In this document: one piece after another, positions 35,229 to 44,645 of the stretch
Layout of the letters: every line of letters starts with the position of its first letter
Numbering within the stretch: position 1 is the stretch's first letter
NCBI RefSeq assembly: GCF_002245625.1
Contig: NZ_NOIG01000008.1
Span: 124,001-188,000, forward strand
Direction of reading: 5' to 3'
Length of the DNA: 64,000 nucleotides
Source of the DNA: Acidovorax kalamii
Lineage (GTDB): Bacteria; Pseudomonadota; Gammaproteobacteria; Burkholderiales; Burkholderiaceae_C
Notes under the pieces: generated by a model
Seen by the model: only the letters and a program-made list of their open reading frames with translations
Told to the model about the DNA's origin: nothing
The model's database searches: none
Program-made: the position numbers and the translations under genes

Positions 35229-35794
35229 GCGGTGTAGTCCGCCAGCAGCGCGGCATAGCGGCCCGTGGCCACGAGCAGCAGGTCGCACAGCTCGCGCGCC
35301 GCGCCGTCGCCGCCGCGCGCCTGGGTGACGAAATGCGCAGCGTGGCGCACCTCGGTCTGGGCATTGGCGGGCGCGCAGGCAAAGGCACTGCGGCGCATCA
35401 CGGGCAGATCGGGCCAGTCGTCGCCCATGGCGGCGGCCTGGGCCCAGGTCAGGCCCAGGGCGGCCAGAATCTGCTCGGCGGCGGGGCGTTTGTCTTCGGT
35501 GCCGAACACCGCGTGCTCCACGCCCAAAGCCTTCAGGCGCACGCGCAGCGGCGCAGAGTCGCGCCCCGTGATCACGGCAGGCGTGATGCCCGCCTTTTGC
35601 AGCAGCTTGAGGCCGTGGCCGTCCAGCGTGTTGAAGCGCTTGATGGTCTCGCCCGCTTCGCTGAAGTACAGCCCGCCGTCGGTGAGCACGCCGTCCACGT
35701 CGAAAAAGGCCACGCGCACGCCCTGGGCGCGCAGCAGCAGCTCGGGGTCGATCTGCAGGACAGGGGAGGAAGAGGTCTGCGGGGACAGCGCCAT
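35225..35794 (-). CDS. kdsC: 3-deoxy-D-manno-octulosonate 8-phosphate phosphatase KdsC
   Basis: 189-aa HAD phosphatase with FFDVDGVLTDGGLYFSEAGE (nucleophile Asp and acid Asp), TGRDSAPL and MGDDWPDLPVM. Dephosphorylates KDO-8-P. Between kdsD (2-bp gap) and lptC (4-bp overlap) in an LPS operon. Confidence 0.95.
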   Translation of the reverse strand: MALSPQTSSSPVLQIDPELLLRAQGVRVAFFDVDGVLTDGGLYFSEAGETIKRFNTLDGHGLKLLQKAGITPAVITGRDSAPLRVRLKALGVEHAVFGTEDKRPAAEQILAALGLTWAQAAAMGDDWPDLPVMRRSAFACAPANAQTEVRHAAHFVTQARGGDGAARELCDLLLVATGRYAALLADYTA

Positions 35795-35796
35795 CG

Positions 35797-36798
35797 TCAG
35801 ATCACTTTCGCGCGCATCAAGTCGCCGATGTGCACCACGCCCACCAGGACGCCCGCTGCGTCCACCACCAGCACGCTGGTGATGGCGTGGGCTTCCATCA
35901 TTTCGGCGGCGTCCACGGCCAGGGCGTCGGGGGCAATCCGGCGCGGGTTGGCGTGCATGACCTCGCGGGCGGTGGCGGCGCGCAAGTCGGCTCCGGCCTC
36001 GATCCGGCGGCGCAGGTCGCCGTCGGTGAAGATGCCCAGCACCTGCCCGGCGGCGTCCACGATGGCCGAGGCGCCCAGGCCTTTGGCGCTCATCTCGCGC
36101 ATGAGGTCGCTGAACGAGGCCTCGGGCGCCACGCGCGGCACTTCGCTGCCCGAGCGCATCACGTCGCTCACATGGGTGAGCAGCTTGCGGCCCAGCGCAC
36201 CGCCGGGGTGCGAGCGGGCAAAGTCTTCGGGGCGAAAGCCCCGGGCGTCCAGCAGGGCCACGGCCAGCGCGTCGCCCATGGCCAGCTGGGCCGTGGTGCT
36301 GGCGGTGGGGGCCAGGTTCAGGGGGCAGGCTTCGCGCTCCACGCTGCAGTCGAGCACCAGGTCGGCATAACGCGCCAGGGTGGACTGCAGGCCGCCGGTC
36401 ATGGCGATCAGCGGGGCTCCCAGGCGCCGCAGCACGGGCAGGATGGCCGTGAGTTCGCCGCTTTCGCCGCTGTTGGAGATGGCCAGCACCAGGTCGTCGC
36501 CAGTGACCATGCCCAGGTCGCCATGGCTGGCTTCGGCAGGGTGCACAAAAAAGGCGGGGGTGCCGGTGGATGCGAGCGTGGCAGCAATCTTGCGGCCCAC
36601 ATGGCCACTTTTGCCCATGCCCATCACCACCACACGGCCCCGGGCCTGCAGCACCATGTGTACGGCCTGGGCAAACACGCCATCGACGCGGGCCGCCAGT
36701 CCGGTCAGGGCCGCAGCCTCGATGTCGAAGGTTTCGCGGGCCAGGCGCAGGGCCTGGTCGGCATCAAAAGGGGGCAGCGCGGCGGGGGCGGGAGTCAT
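35797..36798 (-). CDS. kdsD: D-arabinose 5-phosphate isomerase KdsD/KpsF
   Basis: 333 aa. SIS domain (VVVMGMGKSGHVGRKIAATLASTG, FFVHPAEASHGDLG, ISNSGESGE) followed by two CBS domains (~residues 205-333, DVMRSGSEVPRV and VMHANPRRIAPD). Converts ribulose-5-phosphate to arabinose-5-phosphate for KDO synthesis. First gene of kdsD-kdsC-lptC; divergent from the KefC-like antiporter with a 124-bp gap. Confidence 0.95.
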   Translation of the reverse strand: MTPAPAALPPFDADQALRLARETFDIEAAALTGLAARVDGVFAQAVHMVLQARGRVVVMGMGKSGHVGRKIAATLASTGTPAFFVHPAEASHGDLGMVTGDDLVLAISNSGESGELTAILPVLRRLGAPLIAMTGGLQSTLARYADLVLDCSVEREACPLNLAPTASTTAQLAMGDALAVALLDARGFRPEDFARSHPGGALGRKLLTHVSDVMRSGSEVPRVAPEASFSDLMREMSAKGLGASAIVDAAGQVLGIFTDGDLRRRIEAGADLRAATAREVMHANPRRIAPDALAVDAAEMMEAHAITSVLVVDAAGVLVGVVHIGDLMRAKVI

Positions 36799-36922
36799 CC
36801 GGGGATTCTATCGACCGGGCACGCCCGGCGGGCCCTGCCAACGGATGCCCTCTGGCACGGACCGTGCATCGCCTGCAGAAAACATCCTTGCTGGCACACA
36901 AGCCTCGGATAGCATCGAACCC

Positions 36923-38908
36923 ATGTCTTCTCTTGCCCTCACCCTGCTTTACCTGCTGGCCGCAGTGCTGGGCGTGGTGACCTGCCGCAGCCTCAAGCTG
37001 CCGCCCATGCTGGGCTACCTGGCGGCCGGAGTGCTGATTGGCCCGCATGCGCTGGCGCTGGCGCAGAACTCCGAAGGCGTGCGCCACCTGGGCGAGTTTG
37101 GCGTGGTGTTCCTGATGTTCGCCATCGGGCTTGAATTCAGCCTGCCCAAGCTGCGCGCCATGCGCAAACAGGTATTTGGCCTGGGGCTGATGCAGGTGGT
37201 GCTGACCATGGTGGTGCTGACGGTGCTGGCCCTGGTGCTGTCGCGCTGGGCGGGCGGGGTGTGGGACATGGGCTGGCAGACGGCGCTGGCGCTGTCGGGT
37301 GTGATGGCCATGAGCAGCACGGCGATTGTGGTGAAGCTGATGGCCGAACGGGCCGAGCTGGAGAGCGAACATGGCCGCCGCGTGATGGGCATCCTGCTGT
37401 TCCAGGACCTGGCCGTGGTGCCGCTGCTGGTGCTGATTCCGGCCCTCGGATCTTCGCCCGACCAGCTGCTCACCTCCCTGGGCTGGGCACTGATCAAGGC
37501 CACGGTGCTGGTGGGCCTGCTGCTCACCGGCGGGCAGCGGCTGATGCGCTGGTGGCTCACGCTGGTGGCGCGGCGCAAGAGCGACGAGCTGTTCATGCTC
37601 AACCTGCTGCTGATCACGCTGGGGCTGGCCTGGCTGACCGAGGTGGCGGGCCTGAGCCTCGCGCTGGGCGCCTTCATCGCCGGGGTGCTGGTGTCCGAGA
37701 CGGAATACAAGCACCAGGTGGGCACGGACATCCGGCCCTTCCACGACGTGCTGCTGGGCCTGTTTTTCATCACCATCGGCATGATGCTGGACTGGCACAT
37801 CCTGGTGGACCGGTGGGCGCTGGTGCTGGCGCTGCTGGTGGTGCCGCTGCTGCTCAAGCTGGGGATCATCCTGGTGCTGGCGCGCGGCATGGGTGCCACC
37901 ACGGGCGTGGCGCTGCGCACGGGGCTGTACCTGGCGCAGGCGGGCGAGTTCGGGTTTGTGCTGCTGTCGCTCACGCAGGGCAACGGGCTGGTGCAGCCTG
38001 CACTGATGAACCCCATCCTCGCGGCCATGGTGCTGTCGATGCTGGCCACGCCCTTCCTCATCATGTACAGCAACCGCATCGTGATGAAGCTGGTGGCCAG
38101 CGACTGGCTGCAGCAGTCGCTGCAGATGACGTCGATTGCGCGCAAGTCCATCAACACCAGCAAACACGTGATCATCTGCGGCTACGGCCGCTGCGGCCAG
38201 AACCTGGCGCGCATGCTGGAGCATGAGGGCATCCCCTATATGGCGCTGGACCTGGACCCGGACCGTGTGCGCCAGGCCGCCGCCGCCGGGGATTCGGTGG
38301 TCTACGGCGATGCGACCCGCCTGCAGGCGCTGATGGCCGCCGGCCTGGTGCGCGCGAGCGCCGTGGCCGTGACCTACATCGACGTGCCCGCCGCGCTGAA
38401 GGTGCTGGCCAATGCGCGCTCGCACGCGCCGCAGGTGCCGGTGGTGGTGCGCACGCAGGACGACGCCCACCTCGACAAACTGCAGGAAGCCGGTGCGACC
38501 GAGGTGGTGCCCGAGGCGATTGAAGGATCGCTGATGCTGGCCAGCCATGCCCTGGCGCTGGTGGGCGTGCCCATGCGCCGCGTGCTGCGCCTGGTGCAGG
38601 ACCAGCGCGATGCGCGCTACAACCTGTTGCGCGGCTACTTCCACGGCGCGGACGATGACACGGTGAACGAGCGCGACCAGGAGCGCCTGTCCACCTTGAA
38701 CCTGCCCCCCGGCGCCACCGCCCTGGGCCACAGCCTGGGCCAGTTGGCCCTGCCCGCGATGGGCGTGCGCGTGGTCAACCTGCGGCGCGGCAACGGCCAC
38801 ATGAGTGCCGCCGTGGACGAGGCCCTGCTGGCCGAGGGCGACACGCTGGTGCTTTCGGGGCACCCGGCGGCGCTGGCGTTGGCGGAAGACAAACTGCTCC
38901 GAGGGTGA
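36923..38908 (+). CDS. CPA2 cation:proton antiporter, KefB/KefC/YbaL-like
   Basis: 661-aa inner-membrane protein. Residues ~1-385 form a Na/H-exchanger domain of 12-13 segments (PMLGYLAAGVLIGPHALAL, FLMFAIGLEFSLPKLR, LLFQDLAVVPLLVL); a Rossmann RCK domain begins at ~412 (HVIICGYGRCGQNLARML) and a TrkA-C domain ends the protein. Family members export K+ (or other monovalent cations) against H+ during electrophile stress or pH change. ATG at 36923; the Shine-Dalgarno is poor. Confidence 0.93.
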   Translation: MSSLALTLLYLLAAVLGVVTCRSLKLPPMLGYLAAGVLIGPHALALAQNSEGVRHLGEFGVVFLMFAIGLEFSLPKLRAMRKQVFGLGLMQVVLTMVVLTVLALVLSRWAGGVWDMGWQTALALSGVMAMSSTAIVVKLMAERAELESEHGRRVMGILLFQDLAVVPLLVLIPALGSSPDQLLTSLGWALIKATVLVGLLLTGGQRLMRWWLTLVARRKSDELFMLNLLLITLGLAWLTEVAGLSLALGAFIAGVLVSETEYKHQVGTDIRPFHDVLLGLFFITIGMMLDWHILVDRWALVLALLVVPLLLKLGIILVLARGMGATTGVALRTGLYLAQAGEFGFVLLSLTQGNGLVQPALMNPILAAMVLSMLATPFLIMYSNRIVMKLVASDWLQQSLQMTSIARKSINTSKHVIICGYGRCGQNLARMLEHEGIPYMALDLDPDRVRQAAAAGDSVVYGDATRLQALMAAGLVRASAVAVTYIDVPAALKVLANARSHAPQVPVVVRTQDDAHLDKLQEAGATEVVPEAIEGSLMLASHALALVGVPMRRVLRLVQDQRDARYNLLRGYFHGADDDTVNERDQERLSTLNLPPGATALGHSLGQLALPAMGVRVVNLRRGNGHMSAAVDEALLAEGDTLVLSGHPAALALAEDKLLRG

Positions 38909-39020
38909 CCCCCTGGGCGGTTGCGGGGCTGCCCTTGCTCAGCAGCCCTGGCCAGGGGCGCACCGGTTGCAGGGAGCGTGCAAAACCTTGAATAAAAACG
39001 ACCTCACCGCGCGTCCATCC

Positions 39021-39049
39021 TGCCTTTGTAGCTATATATTTAATAGCAA
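39021..39049 (-). repeat. Comamonadaceae-type dispersed repeat, copy 5
   Basis: On the minus strand TTGCTATTAAATATATAGCT followed by ACAAAGGCA, closest to copy 3. It starts one base after the stop of the GGDEF-EAL gene. Confidence 0.65.
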
Positions 39050-42000
39050 TCAGAGCAGAGCGGCAGGCCCGGGCCGCCCGAACAGGTAGCCCTGGAAGCG
39101 CTGGCAGCCGTTGCGCAGCAAGAACGCGCGCTGGCCTTCGGTTTCCACGCCCTCGGCCACCACGTCCAGGGCCAGGCTGTGGGCCAGGGTGATGATGGTG
39201 CAGGCGATGGCGGCGTCGTTGGGGTCGGTGAGCACGTCGCGCACAAAGCTCTGGTCGATCTTGAGCTGGTCGAGCGGCAGGCGCTTGAGGTAGCTCAGCG
39301 ACGAGTAGCCCGTGCCAAAGTCGTCCAGCGCAAACCCCACGCCCAGCGTGCGCAGGGCCTGCATCTTGAGGATGCTGTCCTCCACGTCGTGCAGCAGCAG
39401 GCTTTCGGTGAGTTCCAGCTTGAGCCGCCGCGCATCCGCGCCCGAGTCGCGCAGCACGGCCAGCACGTCCTGCACAAACTCGCTCTGGCGAAACTCCTGC
39501 GCGCTCACGTTCACGGACAGGGTCCAGCTGGCCCTCGCGGGGTCGGCCGCCCACAGCGCGAGCTGGTGGCAGGCCATGGCCAGCACCTGCCGACCCAGGG
39601 GCAGGATGAGGCCGGTCTGCTCGGCCAGCGGGATGAACTCGGCGGGCGGCACCATGCCGCGCTGCGGGTGGTTCCAGCGCACCAGGGCCTCAGCGCCCAG
39701 CAGCTGGCCGGTGGCGTCCACCACCGGCTGGTAGTGCAGGAGGAACTCGGCGCGCGCAAGCCCCAGGCGGATGTCGCCCTCCAGCGCCGAACGCGCGGAC
39801 GCGGCTGCCTGCATGGCGGGATCGAAGAAACACAGCATGTTGCGCCCCTGGGCCTTGGCCTGGTACATGGCCAGGTCAGCGCGCTTGAGCAGCTCCTGCA
39901 CCGGCTGCTGCGCGTCCCGGAACAGCGCGATGCCGATGCTGGGCGTGCTGTGCATCTCGCAGCCCTCGATCTGGTAGGGCTGGTTGAGCGCAGCCAGCAC
40001 CTTCTGCGCCACGGCTTCGGCCTCGGCGGCGGCCTCGGCCTCTTCGGCATGCAGGCCCTCGATCACCACCACAAACTCGTCGCCCCCCAGGCGTGCCACG
40101 GTGTCGGTGGCGCGCACGCAGGCGCTCACGCGGGCGCCCACCTGCACCAGCAGCCGGTCGCCCCATTCGTGGCCCAGGGTGTCGTTGATGCCCTTGAAGT
40201 TGTCCAGGTCGAGGAACAGCAGGGCGCCGTGGCAGCCCTCGCGGGTGCTGGCGGCCACGGCGCGCTCCAGCCGGTCCATCAGCAGGCGCCGGTTGGGCAG
40301 GCCAGTGAGTTCGTCATAAAACGCCAGGCGCTGGATCTGGGCCTCGGCCAGCTTGCGCTCGGTGATGTCGCGCGCCACGCCCCGGTAGCCGGTGAAGGTG
40401 CCTTCGGCATCGAAGATGGGCTCGCCGCTGATCGACACCCAGATGGGCTGGCCGTCGTGGGTCACCCGCTGCATTTCGAAATCGTGGAACACCTGGTGCG
40501 CCTCCAGCACTGCGCGGTGGTCACGCCACTGGCCTTCGTCCACAAAGGTGTCGGGCAGCTCCCAGCGCGTGAGGCCGTAGTGCACCTCGTCGGGCACGCC
40601 GGTTTTCTGCTGGGCATTGCCGTCCAGCCGCACAAAGCGGTACTGCGCATCCTGCTCCCAGTACCAGTCTGACGAGAGCTGCGTGAGGCTGCGCCAGCGC
40701 GCCTCGCTCAGGCGCAGGGCCTCCAGGGTGCTGAGGTAGTCGGTGACGTCGGTGAAGGTGCGCACCCGCCCGCCGGGCTCCAGCGCGCGGGTGCGCACCT
40801 CGATGTAGCGACCGCTGTGCGTGCGCCGCACATACGAGTCGGGCATGGTGAGCTGCCCGCCATGCGCTGCATATTCCGAGGCCACGTAGTTGCGCGCCAT
40901 GGGCTCGATGAGCTGGAACTGCGGGCCGAAGTCGCCCCGCTCGGTCTGGAAGCGCACCACATCCTCCACCTTGGGCTGGCTGGCCAGCAGGTCCTCGGGC
41001 AGGTCGAGCAGCTCCAGGTAGCGCCGGTTGTAGACGCGGATGCGCCCTTCGGCATCCACGTTGGTGATGCCCTGGGAGATGTTGGCGAGCGTGGCCTCCA
41101 GCGCCTGGGTTTTCTCGCCCAGCAGGTCGCTGGTGCGCAGCAGCTCGGCCTCGACCGTGCTGCGGGCCAGCTCGGCGCGGCGTGCGGTCTCCAGCTGGCC
41201 CACGGTATTGAGCAGGGGCTGCAGAAACGCCACATCCGCCTGCGAGTAGCCCTCGGCGCGGTTGGCCAGGCCCACCATGGCCACCAGTTCGCCCGCCGCG
41301 TGGATGGGCAGGCCCAGGTAGGTGTGCAGCGTGGGGTGGCCCGGCGGGGTGCCTGCGGCGCGTGGGTCGTGGCAGGCGTCGTTGCTGATCACGGGCTCGC
41401 CGGACACCAGGGCCGCGCCCACCAGCGAGTGCAGGCTGTCAAACACCATGCCCTCCTCGGCGTGCTGCGCGTACAGCGCGCGGGAGGCGGCGTCCCAGCT
41501 GATGTCGGTCATGGCGTGCACCCGCAAGAAGGGGTGCCCGTCGGCCGCGCGCTGCACCTGGCCCACCAAGCCAAACGCGCTCTGGCTGAGCGACATCAGT
41601 TCTTCGAGCAAGGCCTCGAACGCCGCCCGGGGCCCGGAGCTGGCGATGAACATGGCCTGGGCGCGCGAGATGGCCTGCAGCAGCCGGTGCTGGCGCGCCA
41701 GCATGGCCTCGGCCGCCAGCCGCGCACGGTCGCTGGAGCTGCGTTCAAGCACCGCATCGATCTGCGCGGGCAATGTGAGCAGGTAGTCCAGGGCCGGGTC
41801 CTGCACGGCAAAGTCGTCAAAACCATGCCGCATGGCCTGCGCAGCATGGGTTTCGGCCCCCATGCGCACGATGATGATGGCGGGCACACCGGCCAGCAGC
41901 TGCAGCAAATCGAAGGCCGTGCCCCCCAGGGTGTTCTGGGCAGCCAGCACGATGTCGGGCCGCCGATGCGGTTGCTGCAGGTGTTCACGCGCATGTGCCA

Positions 42001-42109
42001 GCGACGCACAGACCTCCACCTGCCAGCCGGACCAGGGGTCTGCCAAAGCGCCCGCCACCGCCTGGGCATGGGTGTGGTCGCTTTCAATCAGCAGGATGGA
42101 GATGGGCAT
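39050..42109 (-). CDS. GGDEF-EAL c-di-GMP enzyme with pseudo-receiver, GAF and PAS domains
   Basis: 1019 aa from the ATG at 42109 (a TTG at 42142 is possible). Domains in order: receiver-like region (1-~120), GAF (~155-310), PAS-type module (~330-440), PAS with PAC (~455-580), GGDEF (~585-755), EAL (~765-1015). GGDEF has an intact LGGDEF and an RATD inhibitory site; EAL retains [32 protein letters not shown] and EGVET, so both activities look possible. The receiver-like part lacks the phosphoacceptor Asp (DIVLAAQ) and the conserved Lys, so it should not be phosphorylated. No transmembrane segment. Confidence 0.93.
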   Translation of the reverse strand: MPISILLIESDHTHAQAVAGALADPWSGWQVEVCASLAHAREHLQQPHRRPDIVLAAQNTLGGTAFDLLQLLAGVPAIIIVRMGAETHAAQAMRHGFDDFAVQDPALDYLLTLPAQIDAVLERSSSDRARLAAEAMLARQHRLLQAISRAQAMFIASSGPRAAFEALLEELMSLSQSAFGLVGQVQRAADGHPFLRVHAMTDISWDAASRALYAQHAEEGMVFDSLHSLVGAALVSGEPVISNDACHDPRAAGTPPGHPTLHTYLGLPIHAAGELVAMVGLANRAEGYSQADVAFLQPLLNTVGQLETARRAELARSTVEAELLRTSDLLGEKTQALEATLANISQGITNVDAEGRIRVYNRRYLELLDLPEDLLASQPKVEDVVRFQTERGDFGPQFQLIEPMARNYVASEYAAHGGQLTMPDSYVRRTHSGRYIEVRTRALEPGGRVRTFTDVTDYLSTLEALRLSEARWRSLTQLSSDWYWEQDAQYRFVRLDGNAQQKTGVPDEVHYGLTRWELPDTFVDEGQWRDHRAVLEAHQVFHDFEMQRVTHDGQPIWVSISGEPIFDAEGTFTGYRGVARDITERKLAEAQIQRLAFYDELTGLPNRRLLMDRLERAVAASTREGCHGALLFLDLDNFKGINDTLGHEWGDRLLVQVGARVSACVRATDTVARLGGDEFVVVIEGLHAEEAEAAAEAEAVAQKVLAALNQPYQIEGCEMHSTPSIGIALFRDAQQPVQELLKRADLAMYQAKAQGRNMLCFFDPAMQAAASARSALEGDIRLGLARAEFLLHYQPVVDATGQLLGAEALVRWNHPQRGMVPPAEFIPLAEQTGLILPLGRQVLAMACHQLALWAADPARASWTLSVNVSAQEFRQSEFVQDVLAVLRDSGADARRLKLELTESLLLHDVEDSILKMQALRTLGVGFALDDFGTGYSSLSYLKRLPLDQLKIDQSFVRDVLTDPNDAAIACTIITLAHSLALDVVAEGVETEGQRAFLLRNGCQRFQGYLFGRPGPAALL

Positions 42110-42313
42110 GGGCCAATCTTCTGTGGGGGGCGCCGCCTGCAATGCAGCCGTGCCGGAGGGTGTAACAGCAGTGAAACATTATGGGGGCTGGCGGTGGCCC
42201 CGGGAGCGCAGAAAAGCGCACGCAGGCGGCTGATTACACTTCAGCCCTTCGCGCGGAAATGCCGTTGTCCGGCTCACCCACACCTGCGCCCCTTGATCCC
42301 CTTCTCTTTTCCC

Positions 42314-42868
42314 ATGCAGCCACTCAGCGTCAACGACTACCTCCGCCAGCACATCCGCACCGTGCCCGACTGGCCCGCAGCGGGCGTGCAGTTCCGCGAC
42401 ATCACGCCACTGCTGCAGGACCCCAAGGTGTTCCGCGTGCTCATCGACGCCTTTGTGCACCGCTACATGGACAAGGCCCTGCGCCCCGATGTGGTGGCCG
42501 GGCTGGATGCGCGCGGCTTCATCCTGGGTGCGGTGGTGGCCTATGAACTCAACGTGGGCTTCGTGCCCATCCGCAAGAAGGGCAAGCTGCCCTTCACCAC
42601 GGTGGAGGAGACCTACGAGCTGGAGTACGGCAGCGCCACCGTGGAGCTGCACACCGACGCCGTGAAGGCGGGCGACCGCGTGCTGCTGATCGACGACCTC
42701 ATCGCCACCGGCGGCACCATGATGGCCGGTCGGCGCCTGCTGGAGAAGCTGGGCGCCACGGTGACCGAAGGCGCGGCCATCGTGGATCTGCCCGAGCTGG
42801 GCGGCTCGGAGCGCCTGCGCGCATCGGGCCTGCCGCTGTACACGCTGGTGGATTTTGCGGGGCACTGA
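42314..42868 (+). CDS. apt: Adenine phosphoribosyltransferase
   Basis: 184 aa. Converts adenine and PRPP to [24 protein letters not shown] and the PRPP loop [17 protein letters not shown] are diagnostic. Start at the ATG at 42314. Monocistronic, ended by a strong terminator. Confidence 0.96.
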   Translation: MQPLSVNDYLRQHIRTVPDWPAAGVQFRDITPLLQDPKVFRVLIDAFVHRYMDKALRPDVVAGLDARGFILGAVVAYELNVGFVPIRKKGKLPFTTVEETYELEYGSATVELHTDAVKAGDRVLLIDDLIATGGTMMAGRRLLEKLGATVTEGAAIVDLPELGGSERLRASGLPLYTLVDFAGH

Positions 42869-42937
42869 ATCACTTCCTGGCTGACGCGCCAGGCGGGACC
42901 GCGCCGCAATCCCGGCCCTGCAGCACCCGCCACAAGC

Positions 42938-42968
42938 AAAGAAGCCCTCCGCATGGAGGGCTTCTTTT
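42938..42968. terminator. Bidirectional terminator after apt
   Basis: AAAGAAGCCCTCC-GCAT-GGAGGGCTTCTTT, between convergent apt and the hypothetical gene at 42991. Confidence 0.93.
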
Positions 42969-42990
42969 GTTGGGAGGCCGCGCCCGGCGC

Positions 42991-43935
42991 TCAGCGCAGC
43001 TCGCCGTACTGGGTGCTGCTCAGGTCGGGCGAAGGGCTGTCTGCCCCAGGCATTTCGGTGTCTTCAAACCCGGTGGGCTGCGCCGGAGGCAGCAGGGGGC
43101 CGGAGCGCACAGGCACACCCGGCTTGGCAGCCGCTGCCGGGGCCGCCGTGGCGCCTGCGGCGTTGGCCAGGGCGCGCTTGAAGGCAGCCACTTCGTCGGC
43201 CTCGATGGGTTCGAACCGGGGGGCTGGGCGCGGCTCGCCCACCGGCGCCGCCACGGGGGGCCGGGACGGCGCAGCGGCGACCAGGGGAGGGGCCGGGCGC
43301 TGGGGTGCTGCGGCGGCGGGTGCGGCCGTGGGTGCAGGCGCTGGCGCTGACGCTATGGGGAAGATGGGGTTGGCAGGTGCCACTACTGGGGCGGGCGCCG
43401 CCACGGGCGGCTTGCGCAGCGGTGCTGCGGCCACCGGCGCCGGTGGCACAGGCAGCGCCGCCCCCTGGGGCGCCACGCCCTTTTGGGGAATGCCCACGGC
43501 CACGTGGTCGTTGATGCGCCAGTACACGGCCGTCACCAGGATGTCGTAGCGGGTCTTGGCGGTCTGGGCGATCAGCGCCTCGATCTCGGAGAGGCGCACC
43601 GTCTCGCCGCCATATTCGCGCGCCAGGTCCATCATCACCAGGAACTGCCGGCCACGCTGGTCCAGCGACAGCACCTTGAACTTGTAGCTGGCCGACAGCA
43701 CCCCAGCGCGCACCATGGCATCGCGCACCACGGTGTAGAGCAGCTCGCGGCGCTCCATGCGCTCGTTCTTGCGATTGGCCGCGTGTTCGAGGGGTGGGGG
43801 CTCGACCAGGGGTTTGCCCGAGCGGCCAGGGTGCAGCGGCACGGTGGCGTCGGCATTCAACAGACCCGACGGTTCTGCGGCTGGCCGGGGCTTGGGGGGG
43901 GCGGGTTTGCGGCTGAACCAGCTGAACAGGGACAT
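42991..43935 (-). CDS. Hypothetical protein with conserved N-terminal domain and Pro/Ala-rich tail
   Basis: 314 aa. MSLFSWFSRKPAPPKP begins a basic amphipathic N-terminus; a folded-looking domain follows at ~55-155 (RERMERRELLYTVVRDAMVRAGVL-like, KFKVLSLDQRGRQFLVMMDL). From ~160 on the sequence is Pro/Ala-rich linker ending in an acidic tail (FEDTEMPGADSP). I do not recognise the family. Upstream of nothing obvious; the cNMP-binding gene reads in the same direction 111 bp before it. Confidence 0.75.
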   Translation of the reverse strand: MSLFSWFSRKPAPPKPRPAAEPSGLLNADATVPLHPGRSGKPLVEPPPLEHAANRKNERMERRELLYTVVRDAMVRAGVLSASYKFKVLSLDQRGRQFLVMMDLAREYGGETVRLSEIEALIAQTAKTRYDILVTAVYWRINDHVAVGIPQKGVAPQGAALPVPPAPVAAAPLRKPPVAAPAPVVAPANPIFPIASAPAPAPTAAPAAAAPQRPAPPLVAAAPSRPPVAAPVGEPRPAPRFEPIEADEVAAFKRALANAAGATAAPAAAAKPGVPVRSGPLLPPAQPTGFEDTEMPGADSPSPDLSSTQYGELR

Positions 43936-44046
43936 GGCTTGCTTTCTTCGGATGGTGCCTGGACAAAATCCAAATCGAGTGTAACTTGCTGTACCCCTTG
44001 CACAGCCCCGAACAAGCCCGCAAATCCCGCGTCTGCGGGGCGCCTG

Positions 44047-44538
44047 TCAGGTCGCCGCAACGCGGCGGCGGCGGTTGCCCAGGCGCTTGGCCAGCACCGC
44101 CCCGGCAGCCATCGCCAGGCCCAGGGCTATGGCGGGCTGGCGGTTGGTGAGTTCGGTGAAGCGGATGGCCGTGAGGCTCCAGAGCTTGCAGGGCGCGCTG
44201 GCCTGCACGGTGGCACTGCGCGCGCGGTGCGAGAAAAACGCTCCTTCGCCCACCACGGAGCCCGCGCCCACGATGGCCAGGCGCAGGCGTTCTTTTTCGT
44301 CCTGGTAGTGCACGCTCAGGCTGCCGCTCTCCACCAGGTACAGGGTGCGGTCGGTGGCCCCCTGGCTGAAAAGCACCTGCCCGGCGGGCAGCACCACGGG
44401 CAGCAGGTAGGACGAGAGCACCTCCCACTGCGCGGGGGAGAGGGGGTTGGTCATGCTGTCGTCAGCGGTGGTTTGCGCAATGGCGTCCAGCAAACCTTTG
44501 AGGTCAACCTTGATGGCAGCGGGGGTGGGGGCATTCAT
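44047..44538 (-). CDS. Cyclic-nucleotide-binding-domain protein with C-terminal membrane segment
   Basis: 163 aa. A Crp-type cNMP-binding beta-roll (LPAGQVLFSQGATDRTLYLVESGSLSV, GAGSVVGEGAFFSHRARSATVQA) is followed not by a DNA-binding domain but by a hydrophobic helix (PAIALGLAMAAGAVLAKRL) and a basic end (GNRRRRVAAT). The phosphate-binding cassette GEGAFF...RSAT is close to the consensus. Role unknown; possibly membrane-associated sensing. Confidence 0.85.
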   Translation of the reverse strand: MNAPTPAAIKVDLKGLLDAIAQTTADDSMTNPLSPAQWEVLSSYLLPVVLPAGQVLFSQGATDRTLYLVESGSLSVHYQDEKERLRLAIVGAGSVVGEGAFFSHRARSATVQASAPCKLWSLTAIRFTELTNRQPAIALGLAMAAGAVLAKRLGNRRRRVAAT

Positions 44539-44645
44539 GATGCGTCGAAAGTACCGTTGTTACAGATCAGACACAAGCGCTGTTTACGTCCGTTTACAAC
44601 ATAAGCGACAGGCGGCGGCGCGGGCACCCTGGCCGGGCGCCAGAA

